This document shows, piece after piece, positions 11,095 through 20,317 of a stretch of 64,000 nt of DNA. The notes under the pieces were generated by a model. That model made no database searches. It was given only the letters and a program-made list of their open reading frames with translations, and was not told where the DNA came from. How positions within the stretch are numbered: position 1 is the first letter of the stretch; each line of letters starts with the position of its first letter. A program made the position numbers and the translations under genes. Source of the stretch: Vibrio syngnathi (GTDB lineage: Bacteria; Pseudomonadota; Gammaproteobacteria; Enterobacterales; Vibrionaceae); assembly GCF_002119525.1 (NCBI RefSeq), contig NZ_CP017916.1:1240001-1304000 (forward strand), in the 5' to 3' direction.

Positions 11095-12762
11095 ATGCAG
11101 ATTCTAATCCTTTTTATCAATGTGTTTATTGTGTGCCTGAATTCGGTTTTTGCTTCTCCGCTGCAGGTCAGCGGGGAACAATCTGTGTTAGCTAATGAAG
11201 CTGTAAGATGGTATGAAATGCCTTTGTTATCTGATCCAGTCGATTTTCCCATATTAAAAAAACACATTGAATCCTCTCCAAGGATTGAAACGATATTTGG
11301 TGGTGAAGGGGCGTTTGGGTTGAGAGTTGATTTGGCCAACTCCGATATCAAGTCGTCACAACAAATAGTTACACTCCGTGCAAACTATTTGGATCAAGGT
11401 TGGGGTTACTGGCAATCAACAAATGGTCAAGTAAGGCGAATACTTGATTTTGGCCAATTAAGTAACAAGAGTATCTTGCATCTGCATAGGCAAAGCTTCC
11501 CGTTAATATTGAATGCGGAGGAATCTGGAACACTTTGGCTCTACTTGGAAGCAAAGAAATTTCCAAAGGCAGTTAACTTCACTCTTCAACCTGAATATCC
11601 ATTTTATATTCACGTTTTCCGCAACAATACGCTCACATTAGCTTCTATTACTGTCATGCTAACGTTGGGAGTTTTCGCTCTTTTTTGTTACTTTCAAACT
11701 AAACATCCAGTCACACTGGCTTGTGCTGGTTATGTTGGGCTACATGGCCTGGGATGGTTCGCCGCTTCAGGCGCTTGGGGGTACTTATTACCAAGCCAAA
11801 GCTGGAACCCAGTTTATTTTGGAATGGTATTGTTTCCGTTTGCGGTTGCTTTTTCTTGCTATTACACAAGATTATTGTTTGGATTTCCGCAGCATTTTAT
11901 TCGTATTAATCTTACCTTTCAGGCCTTTAGTTGGCTGTGTGTCATTATCGGGTTTATTAATGTCTTTGCCCCGTTTTCGTTGACTTTTTTTATGTCCCAT
12001 TTGATTGCGGCAATCTGGGTGCCGACAATGATAGTGACTGGCGTATTGATGGTTTATCAACGAAACTTTGTCGCTAAATATTATTTGATCGGTGGTCTTT
12101 GTTATGGCACGGCTTTGGTATATTACATTTTTGCGCATTTTGCACCATTGCCGACTCAGAGATCGACAGAAGTCATCGTTGTTGTTGCATTAGCGATAGA
12201 TTGTACCTGCATTTTATTGTCACTGACTGAATGGTTGCGGATTCAACAACATCAACATCAGAAAACCTATATCCAGTCGAGGGTGGATAGTTTAACGGGG
12301 CTTGGAAACCGGCTGGATTTTAATGATGCGAGTAAACAATTAGTACATCATTCCTATTGTATCGTCTTCATCGATTGTGATGGCCTTAAATCGATTAATG
12401 ATACTTATGGTCATGATGAAGGGGATCGCTTTTTAGAATACACCAGCCGCATGATGTGAGAAAAATTTACAGATCTTGGAATGGTTTATCGAGCTGGTGG
12501 CGACGAATTTATCTGGTTGTTGAAAGTGGATAAAGAGAAACAAGTTGAGGCTCTCTATTCTCAGATTGAGCTTAGAGTGACTCAGGTGGAAGAGCAAATT
12601 CGCAGTGCTGATTGGCCTCAGTCTGGCCTCAGTTTTGGAAGCGCATCTAGTTTTGAATGTGTCAATTTTTCTGAGTGTTTGAGCTTAGCTGACCAGCGAA
12701 TGTACCAGCAGAAGCGCTCGAAGAACGGTTTTAAAAATCAGTCCAGTGAAATTGAGTGTTAG
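11095..12762 (+). pseudogene. Membrane GGDEF protein (7TM sensor) split by an in-frame TGA
   Basis: Signal peptide, an extracytoplasmic beta-rich domain (7TMR-DISM-like, about residues 25-165), seven or so transmembrane helices (about 175-390), and a GGDEF domain. The frame reads through SLTGLGNRLDF and IDCDGLKSINDTYGHDEGDRF, then meets TGA at 12457-12459. It continues in the same frame into GMVYRAGGDEFIWLL and ends at 12762. One substitution (for example TGC to TGA) accounts for it. The stop removes the GGDEF catalytic motif, so the 454-aa upstream product should be inactive as a cyclase. No RxxD I-site is seen. A TTG nine bases upstream (11086) is an alternative start. A sequencing error is possible. 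Confidence 0.8.
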
Positions 12763-12920
12763 CTAAATTCCCTATTTTCTAAGTGAATCGTTTTAAGTCT
12801 AGTTAACTTATTTTCGTTTTGATTTTTGGTGTAAATGTCACCAAAGGTGGCTCTTTTAGCAACCAACCTTTCAAGCTTGCTTACCCTCTCATCTGTTTTG
12901 TGTAGAACATTCCCAATCAT
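12759..12920 (-). CDS. Possible small ORF of 53 aa (hypothetical, weak)
   Basis: An open frame of 53 codons on the minus strand, starting MIGNVLHKTDERVSKLERLV and containing a short predicted amphipathic or coiled-coil stretch. Its stop overlaps the end of the GGDEF pseudogene by 4 bp. The upstream TAGGCGACTATA gives only a mediocre Shine-Dalgarno. I recognise no family. It may be a chance frame. Confidence 0.25.
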   Translation of the reverse strand: MIGNVLHKTDERVSKLERLVAKRATFGDIYTKNQNENKLTRLKTIHLENREFS

Positions 12921-13542
12921 TATAGTCGCCTATTTTTAACGAATTCTAAGTTAGGACATAAAGGCAGACCATCATATTCCAAATAAACGCATCATTTATA
13001 ATTGTAGGTTTTATTAGAAAGCACTCTATTTGAGGGCGGCCGAGTTCCCCCCGAACTCGACCTGTTCCAGACGCGCAAGCAAAGGCGTTTGGTTTCTGGC
13101 TTGTTCATAAATCAACCAATTTCAGATTGTTGTGTAAATAATCAATAGCTTGGCAACTGATAGGTAGGTCGTATTTCATTGTGCAAAAGCATAGAAATGA
13201 ATGATGGAGAGCGTGGTGCCTGAGTTCATGCAAGAAGGCTGGCGTATTGAAGTGAAAGGGCCGACACAATATGAAACTTGTCTTTCTAGTTAATAATATC
13301 GTTATTGTTCAAATTGTAGGTATTTATAACTGGCTAGTGGAGTGTGCTAGTTTCAAGAGTTGGTCACCTTTTGTTCTGGTGTTATACACTGCTTTTTATT
13401 TCTATATTGGATTTAGTGTCTGAATTATTAAATCTGACGGGATAAATGATTGTTTAATGTTGATTTGGCAAGATCTTCAAGTATCCTTTATGTAAATAAA
13501 ACGTTAAATATCGAAAGTTAATTAACAATCATTAAGGAGTAG
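12921..13542. other. Long intergenic region with a GC-rich hairpin and a short coding-like stretch
   Basis: About 620 bp without a recognisable gene. It contains a perfect 7-bp hairpin CGAGTTC-CCCCC-GAACTCG at 13040-13058 in a locally GC-rich patch. There is also a 30-codon open stretch at 13201-13293 (beginning MMESVVPEFMQEGWRIEV) that looks protein-like but has no Shine-Dalgarno or recognised family. The last 100 bp are AT-rich and probably hold the promoter for the oxygenase gene, which has an AAGGAG ribosome-binding site just before its start. Confidence 0.5.
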
Positions 13543-14202
13543 ATGATGTTACATGCTCACGAAAATACCCTACATATTACCCACCTCAGTAACCATGCAG
13601 TTAAGGAGTTGTCACCATCATTCTCTAAGCTACCAAGCACAGAGCATGCAGATGGCCAGTTTCGATTGAGAAGGTACTCGGTGGTTCAATTCAGTAATGG
13701 ACAAGTCGTTGAGCAAGACAAACATAACTTTGTTCAGTCTGAAAACATTAATCACTTTCAAGGTGACGTTGTTCGCCAGTTCGAGCCGATTGAAGCTAAT
13801 ATTCTAAGCAGTGAAGGCATGCAAGAAATGTGTGAACTGTTTATTGAAACTAACGGACTTGAAGACGGGCAAGAAATCGAAATCCATCAAATCCGTATTG
13901 CCGCAATTTTTGAAGAAACTCAGGTTGCTCCAGAAGGTGTGCACCAAGACGGTTTTGACCATATCGCTTTAATCGGTGTGAACCGACACAACATTGTGGG
14001 TGGCGAAATCATGCTGTATCAAGACTCACATGAAGCGCCATTCTTTAGAAAGGTGCTCGGCGATGGCGAGGTTGCGATGTTGGCAGACAGTAAGCTTTGG
14101 CACAATGCACAACCGATTCGTACCATAGACCACGATGAGATGGGCTATATGGATGTGTTTGTTCTAACGGCTAAGGATGCGCGCAATGTCCTTCACTCTT
14201 AA
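13543..14202 (+). CDS. 2OG-Fe(II) dioxygenase family protein (PF10014-like)
   Basis: A 219-aa protein resembling the 2OG-Fe dioxygenase family that includes free-amino-acid hydroxylases such as L-isoleucine dioxygenase. The likely iron ligands are H and D of GVHQDGFDH (about residue 132) and the distal His of KLWHNAQPI (about 186), which is followed by a 2-oxoglutarate-binding Arg (PIRTI). The start at 13543 (or 13546) has a strong AAGGAGTAG Shine-Dalgarno. The end overlaps the next gene by 17 bp, so the two are translationally coupled. The substrate is unknown; an amino acid or a derivative is the natural guess. Confidence 0.82.
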   Translation: MMLHAHENTLHITHLSNHAVKELSPSFSKLPSTEHADGQFRLRRYSVVQFSNGQVVEQDKHNFVQSENINHFQGDVVRQFEPIEANILSSEGMQEMCELFIETNGLEDGQEIEIHQIRIAAIFEETQVAPEGVHQDGFDHIALIGVNRHNIVGGEIMLYQDSHEAPFFRKVLGDGEVAMLADSKLWHNAQPIRTIDHDEMGYMDVFVLTAKDARNVLHS

Positions 14203-15421
14203 TGATGTACGCCAACAGTTTAGTGCTTTAGGCCAATATCATAACGGCAAGCCTGTGACCTTTTTTGATGGTCCAGGTGGATCTCAGGTGCCTGAGAATG
14301 TTTTAGCTTCAATGACCGAATACCTAGGGCATTTCAATTCAAACCTAGGCGGCCACTATTTTTCTAGCCAAAAGACCACAAGCTTAATGCAGCAAGCGCG
14401 AGAAGCGGCGCAAGCACTGCTTAATGCGGAGTCTTCTGGCAACGTTGTGTTCGGCGCGAACATGACATCTCTGACCTTCCAATTGAGCCGAGCGATCAGC
14501 CGCGATTGGAAAGAGGGCGATGAAGTTATCGTCACGGCGTTAGACCATTACTCAAATGTATCGAGCTGGCAGCAAGCGGCAGACGACAAAGGCGCGATCG
14601 TTCGCCAAGTTCGCGTAGACGAGTCGGATTGCAGTTTGGATATGGCGCATTTTGAATCGCTCCTTAACGAGAAAACCAAGCTGGTCGCGGTGACGTTTGC
14701 TTCGAACACCACTGGCTCGATTGTCGATATGGCGAAAGTTATCGAGCTTGCACATCAGCATGGTGCGCAGGTTTATGTCGATGCCGTTCATTACGCACCG
14801 CATCATTTGATTGATGTTCAGCAGCTGAATTGTGATTTCTTAGCGTGTTCAGCGTATAAGTTCTTCGGCCCACATGTGGGCATTGCTTATGTTGCTCCTC
14901 AATGGCTGCATACGTTAAAGCCTTACAAGGTTGAGCCTGCAACCAATATCGGACCAGGTCGATTTGAGACAGGTACGCAAAGCTTTGAAGGCCTTGCCGG
15001 TGTGATTGCGGCGGTAGATTACTTGGCGCAGTTAGGTGTTCCAGCCGATTCATTGCGTTCTCGTTTAGAGCAAAGTTACGCGCTGTATAATAAGCATGAA
15101 AGCCAACTCAGTGAGTATTTCCTTAAGCGCTTATCCGATCTTGAAGGAGCAAAGCTCTACGGGAAAACCGAGTTTGATTCGAACCTAAGAACCCCAACCT
15201 TTGCGATTACCTTTGATGACCATTCTCCAGAGTTCATCGCTAAGAAGTTGGGTGAGCATAATATCTGTGTGTGGAATGGACATTTCTACGCATTAGGTTT
15301 GGTGAAACAGTTGGGTATTGAAGAGCAGGGCGTGGTGCGTATTGGTTGTATGCATTACAACTCGATTGAAGAGATCGACTTGCTGTTCAATGTGCTTGAA
15401 GGGATCTTGCGAAGTAACTAG
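14186..15421 (+). CDS. Cysteine desulfurase-like aminotransferase class V protein (VC1184 subfamily)
   Basis: A 411-aa PLP enzyme of the SufS/CsdA fold. The PLP-binding lysine is in FLACSAYKFFGPHVGIAY. The PLP-phosphate and Asp contacts are visible in ITALDHYSNVSSWQ-like and VYVDAVHYAPHH segments. It matches the VC1184 subfamily (TIGR01976), whose members are not proven desulfurases. No conserved mobile-loop catalytic Cys is obvious near the C-terminus, so another PLP reaction is possible. The start at 14186 is preferred over 14177 because TAAGGA lies 8 nt upstream. It is co-transcribed and overlaps with the 2OG oxygenase gene, suggesting that both act on one metabolite. Confidence 0.82.
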   Translation: MSFTLNDVRQQFSALGQYHNGKPVTFFDGPGGSQVPENVLASMTEYLGHFNSNLGGHYFSSQKTTSLMQQAREAAQALLNAESSGNVVFGANMTSLTFQLSRAISRDWKEGDEVIVTALDHYSNVSSWQQAADDKGAIVRQVRVDESDCSLDMAHFESLLNEKTKLVAVTFASNTTGSIVDMAKVIELAHQHGAQVYVDAVHYAPHHLIDVQQLNCDFLACSAYKFFGPHVGIAYVAPQWLHTLKPYKVEPATNIGPGRFETGTQSFEGLAGVIAAVDYLAQLGVPADSLRSRLEQSYALYNKHESQLSEYFLKRLSDLEGAKLYGKTEFDSNLRTPTFAITFDDHSPEFIAKKLGEHNICVWNGHFYALGLVKQLGIEEQGVVRIGCMHYNSIEEIDLLFNVLEGILRSN

Positions 15422-15488
15422 CGAGAAGCCATTAGCAAGAAGTAATTAATAAGAAGTCACTTGCCTTTGCTGTTTGTGCCTTTAGATC

Positions 15489-15543
15489 GAAAAAAGAGCA
15501 TGCTTCTCTCAAGAGTATTGAGTAGGAAGCATGCTCTTTTTAT
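15489..15543. terminator. Bidirectional terminator between convergent genes
   Basis: Arms AAAAGAGCATGCTTC (15492-15506) and GAAGCATGCTCTTTT (15526-15540), with runs of T on both strands. It serves the desulfurase-like gene (plus) and the DJ-1 gene (minus). Confidence 0.88.
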
Positions 15544-15596
15544 TTGATTGAGCTTATTTGATCAACGTCAGTTATTCGAATAAGCCCTTGATTTAA

Positions 15597-16268
15597 CTAA
15601 GACAGGTGCTTAACCAGAGTTGCACCTACAGCGTGCGCGCTGGTTGGGTTTTGGCCAGTAATCACTCGATCATCAACAATCACAAGCTCTTGCCAAGGTT
15701 GAACCTTGTTGAAACGCGCTGCGCTGCGAGCAAGAGACTCTTCCAATAGGAATGGGATGTCGTTGATGGTGCCAAAATCGATTTCTTCTTCACGTGTAAA
15801 ACCAGTCACCGATTTAGAGCTCAATAGCTTCTCGCCATTGCTTAGAACAATCGGAAGCAGTGCTGCTGGGCCGTGACATACTGATGCGATCACACCACCA
15901 TCTTCATAATGCTTAGCTGCAATCGTTGCGAATTGCTCGTCGGTTGCTAGGTCAGAAAGTAGGCCGAATCCACCTGGGTAGAAGATGGCATTGTAGCTTT
16001 CTACGTTTACTTGGCTTACAGGAATCGTGTTGTTAATACGGTTCTGGAAGTCATCGTCAGCTAAGATCTCTGCGTTTACTGAATCACCTTCAATATCGGT
16101 TCCATACAGTGGACCTTTACCACCCTTGATAGACGCGATGTCGTACTCAAAACCCGCAGCAATAATCTCTTTCAGTGCATGAGTCAGTTCTGGAGCGTAA
16201 GTACCGTTCGCTTGGTCTGTATCGCCTAATGTTGCGTGGTTAGTTACAGGTATTAGTATTTTTTTCAT
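15597..16268 (-). CDS. DJ-1/PfpI family protein (type 1 glutamine amidotransferase-like)
   Basis: A 223-aa cytoplasmic protein of the DJ-1/PfpI superfamily, in the larger HchA/Hsp31-like branch. The nucleophile elbow is ASVCHGPAALLPI with Cys131, preceded by the oxyanion-side loop YPGGFGLLSDL. Members are glyoxalases, deglycase-like or chaperone proteins. The exact reaction cannot be read from sequence. It is divergent from a LysR gene, with an 18-bp perfect palindrome between them, so control by that regulator is likely. Confidence 0.85.
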   Translation of the reverse strand: MKKILIPVTNHATLGDTDQANGTYAPELTHALKEIIAAGFEYDIASIKGGKGPLYGTDIEGDSVNAEILADDDFQNRINNTIPVSQVNVESYNAIFYPGGFGLLSDLATDEQFATIAAKHYEDGGVIASVCHGPAALLPIVLSNGEKLLSSKSVTGFTREEEIDFGTINDIPFLLEESLARSAARFNKVQPWQELVIVDDRVITGQNPTSAHAVGATLVKHLS

Positions 16269-16431
16269 GATTCGTTCCTTTGAGCACGTTTGTTTGGTTT
16301 CAGCGTCGTTGTTTAGTCATCCGCGTTTTTAAGACAGACATCAGTGTTTTTAATAGAGATACCGCTGCTTCGTTACCTGTAATACTAGTAGTAAACCATT
16401 TGAGTGATAATATGCCGAATAGGCAAAACAT

Positions 16432-16449
16432 TATTGCTATATAGCAATA
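16432..16449. promoter_or_regulatory. Perfect 18-bp palindrome, probable LysR-type operator
   Basis: TATTGCTAT-ATAGCAATA is a perfect inverted repeat in the 233-bp gap between the divergent DJ-1 and LysR genes. It is 52 bp upstream of the LysR start. It contains the T-N11-A pattern typical of LysR sites. The assignment is inferred from position and symmetry. Confidence 0.6.
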
Positions 16450-16501
16450 GTCAGATGTGAATTAGTCGAATGTGAATTCGTTAGACGTTAACAGGTGAAG
16501 T

Positions 16502-17386
16502 ATGGATAGCTTTGAAGGGATTAATGAGTTTGTTGCGGTAGCCGAATGTCACGGCTTTTCTGCAGCAGCAAAACAGCTGGGTTGCAGTACCAGTCATGTA
16601 AGCCGCCAAGTCTCAAGGTTAGAAGAGAGAGTGGGCGTGGCGTTGCTGGCGCGTTCAACACGTATGGTGAGTTTGACCGAGTCTGGGCATACCTATTATC
16701 AGCAATGCAAAGATCTGGTTATCGGACTGCAACAGGCGAATGAACAAGTCACATCTCAACAAGCTCAGCTTAGCGGTACGTTGCGTGTGAGTGCGGCGGG
16801 TGCGTTTGCCGAGAATCATGTCGCAGCAGCGCTGATGGAATTTGCCAAAGACCACCCTGATCTCACCATCGAAATGAACTTCAATACCAACATGGTTAAC
16901 TTCATCGAAGATGGTATCGATTTCGCGATTCGTTATGGTCGACTCGATGATTCTGGTTTGGTGGCAAGGAAGCTGGTGGATCGTCCGATGGCAGCGGCCG
17001 CGAGTCAGGATTACATCGATCAATTTGGTTCTCCAACCCAGCCAGAGCAGTTGAAGCTGCACAGTTGTATTATTGCCAACAGTGATCAGTGGCTGTTTGA
17101 GAAAGATGGAAAACCGTTAAACGCGGTGCGCGTACATGGGCGTTGGAAAAGCAATAATTCGAGTGCGGTACTGAAAGCTTGTGAAGAAGGGCTTGGCATT
17201 GTTTATCTTCCCAAAAGCAGCTTCAACGGAGGTCTTGCCAATGGAAAACTGGTGCCAGTATTAGAAGAGTATTGGGGAGCAGGAACCAGCAGTTGGGTCG
17301 TATATCAAAACCGCCGTTTTTTACCCCAGAGAGCACGGTTAGCGATCGACTTCCTAGTCGCTTACTTTTCGGATTGGAATGAATAA
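16502..17386 (+). CDS. LysR-family transcriptional regulator
   Basis: A 294-aa LysR-type regulator, close to the CrgA/DsdC-like group. The HTH is GFSAAAKQLGCSTSHVSRQVSRLEERVG (split here as CSTSHVSRQVSRLEE). The linker helix is followed by LSGTLRVSAAGAFAENHVA, the start of the effector domain. It is divergent from the DJ-1/PfpI gene and probably regulates it and itself through the palindrome at 16432-16449. The effector is unknown; electrophiles or aldehydes would fit a DJ-1 target, but this is only inference. Confidence 0.88.
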   Translation: MDSFEGINEFVAVAECHGFSAAAKQLGCSTSHVSRQVSRLEERVGVALLARSTRMVSLTESGHTYYQQCKDLVIGLQQANEQVTSQQAQLSGTLRVSAAGAFAENHVAAALMEFAKDHPDLTIEMNFNTNMVNFIEDGIDFAIRYGRLDDSGLVARKLVDRPMAAAASQDYIDQFGSPTQPEQLKLHSCIIANSDQWLFEKDGKPLNAVRVHGRWKSNNSSAVLKACEEGLGIVYLPKSSFNGGLANGKLVPVLEEYWGAGTSSWVVYQNRRFLPQRARLAIDFLVAYFSDWNE

Positions 17387-17736
17387 CCGACAAGGTTTCA
17401 AGCTAACAGCCAACAAGATAGAAGTGAATAATGAACGGATTTGAAAAGAGTTGTGATTAGCGCTAGCTACCTATTTGAAAGCGGAAAACAGAAAAGCTAA
17501 TGCTTACATAGATATACGTTATCTTTTTTTGTTTTTTGACGCGAGTAATAGGATTGAGATACTTGTCTACTTTTAGTGACTCGTGTTAGCGATAGAATTG
17601 TAGAGAAGCCTGTAGCAGTACGATATACTAGATACCATATTAATGCCCCTAACGCGTGAAAGATTGTGTGGAAGCGTTGGCAGGATGTGTTGTTATGCTC
17701 CAGTTTGTGGAGTATAGCGAGAGTGCGGAGTTGGCA
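17387..17736. other. Intergenic region before the PAS-GGDEF gene
   Basis: About 350 bp (270 bp if the upstream GTG start is used). It is AT-rich and no gene or structured RNA was recognised. It presumably contains the promoter of the PAS-GGDEF gene. Confidence 0.5.
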
Positions 17737-19011
17737 ATGTCTTCAATAAATTTCGAATCCACGTACGGTGTAATAACTATTCAAGATATGAATGTAGTTA
17801 GTGTTGACGCTAATTATGCTCGCATCTATGGATACCAATCACCCGAAGAACTACTTACTAATATAGATAGCTTCCTAGATCTAATCTCAGAAGAATACCA
17901 TGTTTTAGCCTATCAAAATTACCTTGAAACGATCAGTGGTCAACGCGATCCGCAGGTCCACACCTATGTTAATGTTGATCGCAATGGTCGAGAGTTCACA
18001 GTGTTCTCTATTGACCATGTGACAGAGTGGCAAGGTCGGCCTGCACTGCAAGTCACGGTGATCGACCTTTCCCCTGCGATCCAGCTACAAAATGCGGTGC
18101 GTGAACAAGATAAGATGTATCACGATATGATCATGCAATCAGGGCAGGGCATCTTGGTTCACCGAGAGTTCAAACCGCTGATGGTCAATCAATCGTGGGT
18201 TAAAATGCAAGGTGGTTCTTCCATAGAAGAAGTTTTAAAGCTGGACTCTATCCTTACATTGGTGCCAAAGCAGAATACGGATGGCATCAGTAAGCACTAT
18301 CAAGCGATCGTGTCGGGTGAATTGTCGGGAACCAGCACTGTGGTTGAAAACATTGGGTTCGATGGCATTCATCGATTCTTCAATATTTACGATAATGCGA
18401 TTACTTGGCAAGGTCAGCCGGCCGTTCAGGTTGTGCTCGAAGATGTGACTCCAAAGGTGATGTTGGAAAAGCAATTGGTTCATCAAGCGAATTACGATGA
18501 AATGACTGACTTACTCAATCGCAGAGCGATTTATGAGTGGTTAAGGGAACATATTGCCTCTGATACTCATGTCGTCAGTATGCTGCTTGATATCGATGAC
18601 TTCAAATCGATCAATGATACTTACGGCCATATGGTGGGCGATGAGGTTATTTGCGCATTGGCTAACATTACTAAACGTAATGTTGAGAGCGTGGGTGGTG
18701 TGGCAGGCCGCTGGGGTGGAGAAGAGTTTATTCTCTTTATTCCCAATGCGTCACCTAACGTTTCGCGAGAAGTTTCTGATCAGATCCGACAGCAATTTAA
18801 TCAGGTCGAGTTCAAAGTGGGCGAACAGATTCGTTTTAATGTGAGTGTGAGTATCGGAGTGAGTGATAGTCGATCTTGCGAAGGGAAAGTGTCCATCGAT
18901 GCACTCGTCAACCTCACAGACCAATCGTTATATCGAGCCAAAGCGAATGGAAAGAACTGCGTGTGCGGAGAATTGTTTGTCAGCGATATAAGCCAAGCAT
19001 TACCGCACTAG
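17737..19011 (+). CDS. PAS-PAS-GGDEF diguanylate cyclase (cytoplasmic)
   Basis: A predicted soluble c-di-GMP synthase of 424 aa from the chosen start. Two PAS domains (about residues 5-115 and 130-245) precede the GGDEF domain. That domain has LLDIDDFKSINDTYGHMVGDE and the active-site motif RWGGEEF. No RxxD inhibitory site lies five residues upstream. The frame is open from a GTG at 17656, but ATG 17737 has a better GCGGAG Shine-Dalgarno, and the PAS fold begins just after it. No transmembrane helix is seen, so the signal is probably cytoplasmic. No EAL domain is present. Confidence 0.88.
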   Translation: MSSINFESTYGVITIQDMNVVSVDANYARIYGYQSPEELLTNIDSFLDLISEEYHVLAYQNYLETISGQRDPQVHTYVNVDRNGREFTVFSIDHVTEWQGRPALQVTVIDLSPAIQLQNAVREQDKMYHDMIMQSGQGILVHREFKPLMVNQSWVKMQGGSSIEEVLKLDSILTLVPKQNTDGISKHYQAIVSGELSGTSTVVENIGFDGIHRFFNIYDNAITWQGQPAVQVVLEDVTPKVMLEKQLVHQANYDEMTDLLNRRAIYEWLREHIASDTHVVSMLLDIDDFKSINDTYGHMVGDEVICALANITKRNVESVGGVAGRWGGEEFILFIPNASPNVSREVSDQIRQQFNQVEFKVGEQIRFNVSVSIGVSDSRSCEGKVSIDALVNLTDQSLYRAKANGKNCVCGELFVSDISQALPH

Positions 19012-19126
19012 ACGACTTCAATCTATTGAGTAAACTCGATCAATTTAGCACACCCAATCAATTTAGAAGCATAAAAAACAAAGCTAACTAGGGTGTAACC
19101 CCGTTATAATGTTTGGTCATGATACA

Positions 19127-19162
19127 AAAATGCCCTCAAGCAATTGCTGAGGGCATTTTAGT
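19127..19162. terminator. Terminator between convergent PAS-GGDEF and DUF2797 genes
   Basis: Arms AAAATGCCCTCA (19127-19138) and TGAGGGCATTTT (19148-19159), with T-runs on both strands. It is likely to act bidirectionally. Confidence 0.85.
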
Positions 19163-19188
19163 TTTAGCTCATCAAAGCCGTTGGCTTA

Positions 19189-20013
19189 CTAAGCAGAAAC
19201 TTCTACTTCGTAAGAGCCAAATTTACGGATGTTAATCACACCAGTATCCAAGATAAGGTATTGGCCTTTGATACCTTGCAGCACGCCAGATACTTCAGGG
19301 TTCTTGTCTAAGTTATGAGAAACAATCTTCACCGGGTGTTGCTCAACTGGGTAGCTGAGTGAAGTGATGTTCTCACTAAGAATCTCGATTGCATCGTCGC
19401 CAAACTTCGCTCTGATCTCTTGAATCTTATCTTCTACTAGTGGCAATAGTTCTTTGGCTTTTTCTACCAACTCCATATCGTCACCGTCGCCTTTTAGCAA
19501 CGTGCGCCAGTTGGTTTTGTCGGCAATGTGTTTTGCTAACTCAACTTCAATCAGGCCAGAAATCTGACGTGTTTTTACCTTCAAGATCGGCAGGCCTTGA
19601 GTGGCACCTTGGTCAATCCAACGAGTAGGAATTTGAGTGTGACGAGTGATACCCACTTTTAGGCTTGATGTGTTCGATAGGTAAACGAAGTGATCAACCA
19701 TGCAGTTCGCTTCGCCCCATTCAGGTTCACGACACGTGCCTTCATCGTAGTGGCAAGTTTCTGGCTTCATGATGCACATGTCGCAGCTTGCTAGCTTTCT
19801 CATGCACACAAAGCAGTGGCCTTGAGAGTAGCTTTTCTTGGTTTTCTTACCACACGAGCAGCAAAAAATATTACCGGTGTGAGTGAGGTTGATGGTTTTA
19901 CCAATCAGAGGGTTTAGCTCTACAAACTCTTCACCGACAGGTAAACGGTAGGTAACCGCACCATCAAGCGAAGCACTCATTTTCTTGAGTGTTCCTTTTG
20001 CTAATAAAGACAT
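19189..20013 (-). CDS. DUF2797 domain protein (zinc-binding, GIY-YIG-like segment)
   Basis: A 274-aa conserved protein of unknown function (DUF2797). The N-terminal half carries many cysteines in zinc-knuckle spacing: CCSC, CFVCMRKLASCDMC and a later C/H cluster (about residues 48-110). It is followed by FVYLSNTSSLKVGITRHTQ and PTRWIDQGA. That pattern resembles the start of GIY-YIG nucleases (VYL...KVGIT...RW). The nuclease link is my inference; the conserved glutamate of GIY-YIG is not certain. The gene is single, with its own terminator. Confidence 0.82.
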   Translation of the reverse strand: MSLLAKGTLKKMSASLDGAVTYRLPVGEEFVELNPLIGKTINLTHTGNIFCCSCGKKTKKSYSQGHCFVCMRKLASCDMCIMKPETCHYDEGTCREPEWGEANCMVDHFVYLSNTSSLKVGITRHTQIPTRWIDQGATQGLPILKVKTRQISGLIEVELAKHIADKTNWRTLLKGDGDDMELVEKAKELLPLVEDKIQEIRAKFGDDAIEILSENITSLSYPVEQHPVKIVSHNLDKNPEVSGVLQGIKGQYLILDTGVINIRKFGSYEVEVSA

Positions 20014-20317
20014 GACATTACTCGTTGTATTTTGATTATTATTTCGTCGACTCGGACGCTCTGTAAGCAGGCGCTACGGTTAACGATGATTATGCGATGA
20101 GTATAACAAATAGAGTCCGTTTTTATACGCAATATTACTTGATTATTGCGATGGATAATTGATGAGTAAACGCTCGCTCAAAATTATGGTATGACATTTT
20201 GTTCAGGCGTGATATAACGTTTTTTAGTAAATTATTGGCATTAAGATCACTAATTTACCTAACTTATTTTCTATCGTGAAATCCCAACTATAGGGACCTT
20301 AAGCCGGAAGCTTAGAC
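20014..20317. other. Intergenic region between divergent DUF2797 and GGDEF genes
   Basis: About 300 bp without a gene. It must contain both promoters. No palindrome or riboswitch was recognised. Confidence 0.5.

Noticed and set aside
12457..12459. TGA in the GGDEF gene as a selenocysteine codon
   Set aside because: GGDEF proteins do not use selenocysteine and no SECIS-like hairpin was noticed after the TGA. A nonsense mutation is simpler.
13040..13130. Integron attC site
   Set aside because: The GC-rich hairpin lacks the paired R and L box consensus and no cassette-like ORF follows it.
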